From Pseudovibrio axinellae (lineage in GTDB: Bacteria; Pseudomonadota; Alphaproteobacteria; Rhizobiales; Stappiaceae), in assembly GCF_900110875.1 (NCBI RefSeq), contig NZ_FOFM01000001.1, positions 186,001 through 250,000 of the forward strand: a stretch of DNA of 64,000 bases, given 5' to 3'. Positions within the stretch are counted from its first letter, which is position 1, and each line of letters opens with the position of its first letter. The translations under genes and the position numbers were made by a program. Shown here piece after piece: positions 56,540 to 64,000 of this stretch. The notes beneath the pieces are model-generated. The model saw only the letters and a program-made list of their open reading frames with translations. It was not told the DNA's origin and did no database searches.

Positions 56540-56821
56540 TGAACAAACGTAGCCTCATATTCTATATGGGGCTGCAACTCAACAGCTACCCGCCATATTG
56601 AGAACTCAGGAGAGCGGTCCTCGCCGCGAACTCTTCGCTTGCCATTGATTCAGATGCACCCAGAGTTTAATCTGTCGGCCACCGTATCTCGGCATTTCAA
56701 GTACAGGTTTTTAGCTTAGCTGCGAGAGGGTCTTTAGGGTCAAAAGCCGATATAAGTAAATCCAACTCCCGACCCTAAATATTCTCATATTTAAACACAT
56801 CACTGCGTTGTTAAAACACCA

Positions 56822-58862
<2,041 letters not shown>

Positions 58863-59564
58863 TTATTTTGAACCTTTAAAACCCTTGGCGAGAATAAACA
58901 TCTCCGGGCTACCTTTGCGACTTGCTGGCGGCTTGATATGCACGATCGACTTAAACTCTTTCTTCAGGTCCGCCAGCGCGCTGGCTTCTGCCCCACCTGC
59001 GAACACCTTGGAGAGGAATGAACCACCCACGTTTAGATTTTTCCGTGCGAAATCGATTGCGATTTCAAACAGATATGTCGTTCGCAAATGGTCTGTTTGA
59101 CGATGCCCCGTCGTTGGCGCTGCCATATCAGACATCACCAAGTCAGGCCGATGACCACCAAGCGCACTCATCAACGCTTCGGGTGCATCATCGTCAAGAA
59201 AGTCCTTCTGCAAGATCACAACACCTGGGATCGGCTCCACTTCGAGATAATCGATCCCGACCACCAGTGGCTTATCATCCGTAGATTCAACAATTGGAGC
59301 CGTCAGCTGCGACCAACCACCTGGGGCACAGCCAAGATCAACGACACGCATTCCAGGTTTAAGGATTTCGTGCTTTTCGTTTATCTCGATCAACTTGAAA
59401 GCAGCACGGGAACGGTACCCTTCTGCTTTTGCGCGACGAACGTACGGATCGTTAAGCTGGCGTTGTAACCAGAGTGTTGAGGAATTGGACCGTTTACGCG
59501 CGGTTTTAACGCGCTGAAACATGCCACGATCACCTGATCCACGACCACTTGAGTTTCCGGTCAT
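58863..59564 (-). CDS. rlmE: 23S rRNA (U2552-2'-O) methyltransferase
   Basis: A 233-residue RrmJ/FtsJ methyltransferase that modifies U2552 in the A loop of 23S rRNA. It has a basic N-terminus, K57 and SAM motif [11 protein letters not shown] (76-86), with [16 protein letters not shown] downstream. The K-D-K-E catalytic set appears intact. Its ATG overlaps the stop codon of the Ppx/GppA-like gene (ATGA), so they are co-translated. A terminator follows. Confidence 0.93.
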   Translation of the reverse strand: MTGNSSGRGSGDRGMFQRVKTARKRSNSSTLWLQRQLNDPYVRRAKAEGYRSRAAFKLIEINEKHEILKPGMRVVDLGCAPGGWSQLTAPIVESTDDKPLVVGIDYLEVEPIPGVVILQKDFLDDDAPEALMSALGGHRPDLVMSDMAAPTTGHRQTDHLRTTYLFEIAIDFARKNLNVGGSFLSKVFAGGAEASALADLKKEFKSIVHIKPPASRKGSPEMFILAKGFKGSK

Positions 59565-61126
59565 TTGTTATATTCCTTTCTTGGCGCGCGCCGGCGTTTC
59601 TGGTTGGAGTTGCTCCAGACTTTGTCTGCAGCCATCATCTCCATCAGTATACCTTCTCGCAGACCTCTATCAGCGACTCGCAAGCGCTGACATGGCCATC
59701 TGCGTCGTATTCCTTCCAGAATCGCACAACCTGCTAGCACCAAATCTGCTCTATCCTCACCAATACAAGGATTTTCCACCCGCTCTTGATAGGACATATT
59801 CAATAGTTGGTTGATCATGGCGGCAACATCTTCTTGCTCCATCCATGTTCCATCAACGCGACGGCGGTCATAGCGCTTCAGACCAAGGTGAACCCCAGCT
59901 AAAGTTGTCACCGTCCCGGATGTACCAAGCATATGTACATTGCCGCGCTCTATAGCACGGGAGAGCTCATTGCCAAGAGGAAAATTCTGGAGCCTCTTGG
60001 AGACATCTGACACCATCGCTTCAAATACATCAGGAGTAACATGCACACCCCCATGGAGCTCAGCAAGGTTCACAACACCTAACGGAAGAGACATCCATGT
60101 TCTGACAAACCGCGTCAGGGCGAAGCCTCTTGCGGCATATCTGTTACGCAGATCCAACCATACAATCTCAGAAGACCCTCCACCGATATCGAACAGGAGA
60201 ACACCATCTGCTTCAGGGTCGACCAGAGATACGCAACCAGCTACAGCAAGGCGGGCCTCGGTTTCCTGACTAACGATCTCAAGCTCAAGCCCAGCTTCCT
60301 TCTTCGCACGCTGGACGAATTCCTCGCCATTTTCAGCTGCTCGACAAGCTTCCGTCGCTATGAGCCGCGCACGTTGCACGCCGCTTTCTGAGATTTTTTG
60401 CTGACAAACCTGCAAGGCCTCAATAGCACGTGAGATGGCGTCGTCAGAAAGCCTCCTGTTACGGCCAACTCCCTCACCTAAACGCACAATTTTGGAGTAC
60501 GCGTCGACGACACGAAAACCGCGCTGCTCTGGCCGCGCAATCAACAACCGGCAGTTATTGGTTCCAAGATCCAGCGCAGCATAGAGTTCTTCAGATCCGG
60601 CCGCGTGGTGCTTATGACGCATTGGTACACGATGAGCACCATCACTGCGCATATCTGAAGAATGACGACGTCGGTTTAACTCAGCCTCTTTGGAACGATA
60701 ACCATGGGAGGAACGCGATGTTTTGTGTTCAGCGGCTCCGCTGTGCTGACCCTGTGCCGGAACACGCCTTACGGCCTCCTCCTTAGGCACCGGAGCAGGT
60801 TGCAGAACTTCTACCGATGTACCGTCCGGGTCAATATTGACAAGGGGCGGATGTAATTTTTGGTTTAAGAGCGCACGTCTTTCAGCCCTATTTGGCTTAG
60901 CGCGACGTGCCTTCCTCTGCCGCTTGGCGCCTTCAGGACGAGAACTACCAGTCTCTTCCGCAGTGCCTGCAGAACGACCAGATTCAGCGCGCTGCAAAGA
61001 CACATTTTTAGCATCCCCGCTCTGGCGCTTTCTATGGCGTTGCTTCCGTCTGCCCTTTTTTGGGCGTCCCGGGACGCCGGGCGTTCTCGCTCCATCCGAA
61101 GAGGACCGCTCACCCGTTTTCTTCAA
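59561..61126 (-). CDS. Ppx/GppA-family phosphatase with basic N-terminal extension
   Basis: A 521-residue protein whose conserved core (about residues 181-500) has actin-like ATPase-fold motifs [14 protein letters not shown] and [11 protein letters not shown], typical of exopolyphosphatase/pppGpp phosphohydrolase family members. Residues 1-180 are low-complexity and very basic ([30 protein letters not shown]), with no family match I can see. Activity on polyphosphate or pppGpp is not distinguishable by sequence. It is the first gene of a two-gene operon with rlmE. The extension could bind RNA (inference). Confidence 0.85.
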   Translation of the reverse strand: MKKTGERSSSDGARTPGVPGRPKKGRRKQRHRKRQSGDAKNVSLQRAESGRSAGTAEETGSSRPEGAKRQRKARRAKPNRAERRALLNQKLHPPLVNIDPDGTSVEVLQPAPVPKEEAVRRVPAQGQHSGAAEHKTSRSSHGYRSKEAELNRRRHSSDMRSDGAHRVPMRHKHHAAGSEELYAALDLGTNNCRLLIARPEQRGFRVVDAYSKIVRLGEGVGRNRRLSDDAISRAIEALQVCQQKISESGVQRARLIATEACRAAENGEEFVQRAKKEAGLELEIVSQETEARLAVAGCVSLVDPEADGVLLFDIGGGSSEIVWLDLRNRYAARGFALTRFVRTWMSLPLGVVNLAELHGGVHVTPDVFEAMVSDVSKRLQNFPLGNELSRAIERGNVHMLGTSGTVTTLAGVHLGLKRYDRRRVDGTWMEQEDVAAMINQLLNMSYQERVENPCIGEDRADLVLAGCAILEGIRRRWPCQRLRVADRGLREGILMEMMAADKVWSNSNQKRRRAPRKEYNK

Positions 61127-61543
61127 GTGTTATGCCTTTGTGCCGTCCGAGGAGCCAGTGCATCCTTTTCGGACTGAAGTCATTTCTAGTTACCAACATT
61201 GTAACAGTTTAATGGCAAACAGCAATTCCCCGAATTGATTGGTACAGTCTTAAATTTAAAACACTTCCGTCAAATTAAAGGAAACTTTAGAGGCCCATTC
61301 TGAAAACGTAAAACACGTTCACCATTATCGCGCTTGCTCGGAACTGCCAGACCGTAAAGACCGCAAGACTACAGAGGCTTATGCACAAGCAGAGTGTCAA
61401 ATCCGACATAGAGCACTGATTTTGTTAAAACTCATGAGAACCAAGTTGACAAGGTATGACACGGCCACTAAAAGCCCTTTCACCGACGAATTGAACACTT
61501 GTTTCGCTTCGTTGAGTAGCAGTAGCTGACGTGCTGTTGTTGC
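61127..61543. other. Region upstream of the tRNA-Gln pair
   Basis: 417 bases with no supported gene. It holds the promoter of the Ppx-family gene on the minus strand (not localised) and a candidate tRNA promoter at 61446-61474. Short AT-rich tracts occur near 61250-61275. Confidence 0.4.
61446..61474 (+). promoter_or_regulatory. Predicted tRNA promoter
   Basis: TTGACA (61446-61451, a perfect -35) and TAAAAG (61469-61474) are separated by 17 bases and lie 70 bases upstream of the first tRNA. Prediction by eye. Confidence 0.5.
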
Positions 61544-61617
61544 TGGGGATTAGTTTAATGGTAGAACAGCGGACTCTGACTCCGTCGGTCCTGGTTCGAG
61601 TCCAGGATCCCCAGCCA
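61544..61617 (+). tRNA. tRNA-Gln(CUG), copy 1
   Basis: Cloverleaf features are visible: acceptor TGGGGAT/ATCCCCA, D arm with GTTTAATGGTAGAAC, anticodon stem GCGGA/TCCGT with loop CTCTGAC (anticodon CTG, reading CAG), T arm CTGGTTCGAGTCCAGG, discriminator G and an encoded CCA end. It pairs with an identical gene 129 bases downstream. Translation of this stretch produces ORF artefacts that should be ignored. Confidence 0.95.
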
Positions 61618-61672
61618 ATTACGCACGATTTTTCGTTAGTGCCTTGCAGGGAACATCACCCTCCTGTTCTGC

Positions 61673-61746
61673 TGGGGATTAGTTTAATGGTAGAACAGCG
61701 GACTCTGACTCCGTCGGTCCTGGTTCGAGTCCAGGATCCCCAGCCA
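61673..61746 (+). tRNA. tRNA-Gln(CUG), copy 2
   Basis: Identical in sequence to the copy at 61544-61617, including the anticodon CTG and encoded CCA. The 55-base spacer differs in sequence. Probably co-transcribed from the upstream promoter. Confidence 0.95.
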
Positions 61747-61865
61747 TTAACTTCAAAAACTTCCTAAATACAGTAAGAGCATACGCTCTCATATTCCGCT
61801 AATTGACGGCGTGGCGCAGCTTTTGAACACTTCCTTTGCTTTTCACATGCGCAAAGGAATACTTG

Positions 61866-62594
61866 ATGGCTTTTCCCCCGAAACGGATCGCTGTATTTGG
61901 TGCAAGCGGCGCATTGGGCGCGGCCTTTACTAAGGCCTGTTTAGATCGGTACGAAAGCGCTACGGTGTTTTGCTTCGCTCGCTCCCTAGAGCGGATTCCG
62001 GCTTACAAGCGAACGCAACATTACAGCCTTGGTCTAGAAGACAATCTGATGCAAACGAGCGCGGGTGCGATCAAAGCGCAAGGTGGCCTTGATATAATTT
62101 TTGTAGCAACGGGCCAACTTCATAGCCCAACCACCCAACCTGAAAAAACTATTCGCTTCTTATCAGCAACGGCTATGGAAGAAACGTTTTTAGCCAACTC
62201 GATTTTGCCTGCCCTTATTATGAAGCATTACTTGCCGCTTTTGCCGAGACATAACAAAGGGGTATTTGCAGCAATATCAGCACGCGTTGGCAGCATTTCC
62301 GACAACTTCCTCGGTGGTTGGTATTCCTACCGCGCCTCAAAAGCAGCGCTGAATATGCTGATCCGCTGCGCTGCCATTGAAATGCAACGCACGCACGAAA
62401 AGTCTGTCGTAATCGGCCTCCACCCGGGAACTGTCGACAGCGCACTCTCCAAGCCGTTTCAACGTAACATTCCAGAGCAACAACTCCTCACGCCCTCTAA
62501 GTCGGCAGTGATGATGCTGGATATCATAGAGTCTTGCAATCAATCTCAAAGCGGCAAATGCTTTGCCTATGACCGAACTGAGATCAGCCCTTAA
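61866..62594 (+). CDS. SDR-family oxidoreductase
   Basis: A 242-residue short-chain dehydrogenase. It has an N-terminal cofactor motif GASGALGAAF, the active-site Ser in AISARVGSIS, and the catalytic Y-R-A-S-K in YSYRASKAALNML. The C-terminus resembles CsgA-like members. The ATG at 61866 follows AAAGGAA, so it is preferred over the TTG at 61836. Substrate unknown. It lies just downstream of the tRNA pair. Confidence 0.82.
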   Translation: MAFPPKRIAVFGASGALGAAFTKACLDRYESATVFCFARSLERIPAYKRTQHYSLGLEDNLMQTSAGAIKAQGGLDIIFVATGQLHSPTTQPEKTIRFLSATAMEETFLANSILPALIMKHYLPLLPRHNKGVFAAISARVGSISDNFLGGWYSYRASKAALNMLIRCAAIEMQRTHEKSVVIGLHPGTVDSALSKPFQRNIPEQQLLTPSKSAVMMLDIIESCNQSQSGKCFAYDRTEISP

Positions 62595-62607
62595 TTGAGC
62601 GATAAAC

Positions 62608-63627
62608 TCAATTTTTTAAGACATACTTTTCGAAGACATCTCGACTTTGGACAAGCAGCGCCTCACACCATTGCGGAGTATTTACAAAGAGTGCGTCCTT
62701 CAGCTCCTGCCGGATTTGCTGTGCAACCTCCGGATCAACTGAGCTCTGATTACGCTTTAACCAGTTATCGCGGCGATGTGCGTCCAAAACCTGCTCAAAC
62801 GGGATCGTCCCAAACTCCAGTATCAACTTGGTTGGTGGCTGCTCAAGATCCAGAATATCGATGGTATCGCACATATAACCGCCGATCAGCCCCCATTCAG
62901 CACCTTCGGATGGGCTTGCGCTCAAATCCATAACTTCGCAGAAGCCACAGGGGCCAAAGCCCGTATGCAGGTCGATAATCATTGCCTGCTTGGCTCCGTG
63001 CCCGTAACGCGCAATGACCTGTTGTAGCGTTCGCGTCGACCAAGAGGTTTTATCGCCCCCGTAAAAAAGCCCCATCGGCACTGTGTATTGGCCTTTGAGT
63101 ACTTTTTGTGTCAGCGCGCTTGCTCCGTTTTTGTCGGTATAAGCTTTAATTGCTGCATTTGCTTTGTCCCAACCATCCGCTTCGATGTCGAGTGCACAGA
63201 TAGCTGAGTGCAATTCCTCATAGTCTGGATTTTGCGGCAGCTTTTCTCCGAATACTATTGAGTTCCGATTATTGTCGACGTTGTTTTCGTCAGTTCTTGT
63301 AAAAATTGCGCAGCCCGCCGGGTTCACGGCATGGACCCAAACCAATTTGGTGTCAGCCGGGACCTCGCACATGTAGCGTTGCATCAAATCCAACTGGATA
63401 CCAGATCCTGCAGTGAGTTCGGTACCGTGGACACCCGAAGTCACGAAGATGACCCGTTCGCAGTTTGCCCCACCCTGCGTGGCGACTGTCATATGAACGG
63501 GCCCATCCGGACTCTTAAAGGTCGGGTGAGGAATGATCTCCACGTCATACTCGAGCTGTCTAGCAAGCTCTATAAAACGCTGCTGAGCCTCGAAGTAGTC
63601 CTCAGAAAAAATTGGATATGCAGGCAT
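62608..63627 (-). CDS. DUF2817 / M14-like zinc carboxypeptidase-fold protein
   Basis: A 339-residue predicted zinc hydrolase. The metal-binding HxxE is H67-G-T-E70 (SGVHGTELTAG), with a later histidine at 221 (IIDLHTGFGP) and a possible catalytic glutamate in LILEFGT. The pattern resembles succinylglutamate desuccinylase/aspartoacylase and M14 peptidases; the substrate is unknown. It converges with the SDR gene, stopping about 13 bases apart. It is divergent from the nucleoside hydrolase gene. Confidence 0.8.
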   Translation of the reverse strand: MPAYPIFSEDYFEAQQRFIELARQLEYDVEIIPHPTFKSPDGPVHMTVATQGGANCERVIFVTSGVHGTELTAGSGIQLDLMQRYMCEVPADTKLVWVHAVNPAGCAIFTRTDENNVDNNRNSIVFGEKLPQNPDYEELHSAICALDIEADGWDKANAAIKAYTDKNGASALTQKVLKGQYTVPMGLFYGGDKTSWSTRTLQQVIARYGHGAKQAMIIDLHTGFGPCGFCEVMDLSASPSEGAEWGLIGGYMCDTIDILDLEQPPTKLILEFGTIPFEQVLDAHRRDNWLKRNQSSVDPEVAQQIRQELKDALFVNTPQWCEALLVQSRDVFEKYVLKN

Positions 63628-63845
63628 GATCTATTTTTCAAACACTCGCATGAAACTGTGATATATCGGATATTAAATTACACAAGTAATTGACCTAGCA
63701 TGAATAATCTAGTCTGCTGTCCTTAAAACTACTTCCTCCAGCAACAAGCACCTGCTCGTAAATAACTAAGATGGTGCACCTTCCTATCATGCTGCCGCTG
63801 CGCGCCCATAGAGTTAGCAGCGATCGATCTTCCGGGAGCAAAAAA

Positions 63846-64000
63846 TGAAAAAAAAGCTGATACTCGATGTGGACACCGGTACGGATGATGCAGTTGCCAT
63901 CATGCTGGCCGCCTTGCATGAAGACTTGGATCTGGTTGGTGTCACGACCGTTAACGGTAACGCTGAGCTGCACTATTGCACAGATAATTCGTTGCGCGTG
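63846..64000 (+). CDS. Nucleoside hydrolase (N-terminal part only)
   Basis: The window ends inside this gene. The 51 visible codons begin MKKKLILDVDTGTDDAVAI, the calcium-binding DxDxGxDD signature of inosine-uridine preferring nucleoside hydrolases, which release the base from ribonucleosides in purine/pyrimidine salvage. GGGAG lies 5 bases upstream of the ATG. Nothing can be said about the C-terminal part, which is not in the window. Confidence 0.85.

Noticed and set aside
61531-61767. ORF with a duplicated 25-residue stretch (LLGISLMVEQRTLTPSVLVRVQDP repeated)
   Set aside because: It is the translation of the two identical tRNA-Gln genes, not a protein.

Overview
The window is a chromosomal segment of an alphaproteobacterium. 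It carries two long housekeeping blocks whose gene order is typical of that class: pepA / lptF-lptG-lptD-surA-like-pdxA-rsmA facing gmk-yicC-mltG-fabF-acpP-fabG-fabD, and divergently rpsF-rpsR-rplI-dnaB-alr-radA-cvpA-purF-SDR. Base composition looks moderate (about half GC by eye). Together with the accessory genes this suggests a marine Hyphomicrobiales/Stappiaceae lineage such as Pseudovibrio; the class is well supported, the genus is inference. No prophage, CRISPR array, plasmid gene or intact insertion sequence was seen.

Layout. 0-3 kb: a DinB-fold protein, a YfcC-type transporter, a DUF1801 protein and a duplicated 3' scrap of the dinB-like gene. 3-6.2 kb: a large autotransporter with a promoter that carries a CtrA-like palindrome. 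6.5-11 kb: an ABC-F ATPase, then holC, a methyltransferase and a P-loop nucleotide kinase-like gene. 11-20.6 kb: pepA, then the LPS export and assembly genes (lptF, lptG, lptD) with a SurA-like chaperone, pdxA and rsmA in a tightly overlapping operon. A multicopper oxidase sits at the junction with the next block. 22-29.2 kb: gmk, yicC, mltG and the fatty-acid synthesis genes on the minus strand. 29.5-38.7 kb: ribosomal protein, replication, cell-wall, recombination and purine genes on the plus strand. 38.8-43.3 kb: an inositol-monophosphatase-family protein and the yfgM-like/bamB/der group. 43.5-46 kb: two NnrU paralogues, a PilZ protein and a DksA/TraR-type zinc finger protein.

46.5-61 kb: guaA, an RsmB-type methyltransferase, guaB, rlmE and a Ppx/GppA-family protein, all on the minus strand. 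These are neighbours in many relatives, but here they are separated by MarR, TPR, LysR/metallo-beta-lactamase and AraC/serine-hydrolase genes, the last pair visibly AT-rich. 61.5-64 kb: two identical tRNA-Gln(CUG) genes, an SDR, a DUF2817 zinc-peptidase-like protein and the start of a nucleoside hydrolase cut by the window edge.

Functionally the segment is mostly envelope biogenesis (LPS transport, BamB, MltG, Alr, fatty acids), translation and guanine-nucleotide synthesis, with accessory islands between conserved blocks. I did not find a clearly novel multi-gene system. The most interesting signals are the autotransporter and its regulatory palindrome, the acpP stop codon inside a hairpin loop, the oppositely charged tails on S6 and L9, the basic 180-residue extension on the Ppx-type protein, the dinB-like fragment duplication, and the possibly decayed interval at 46.0-46.5 kb.
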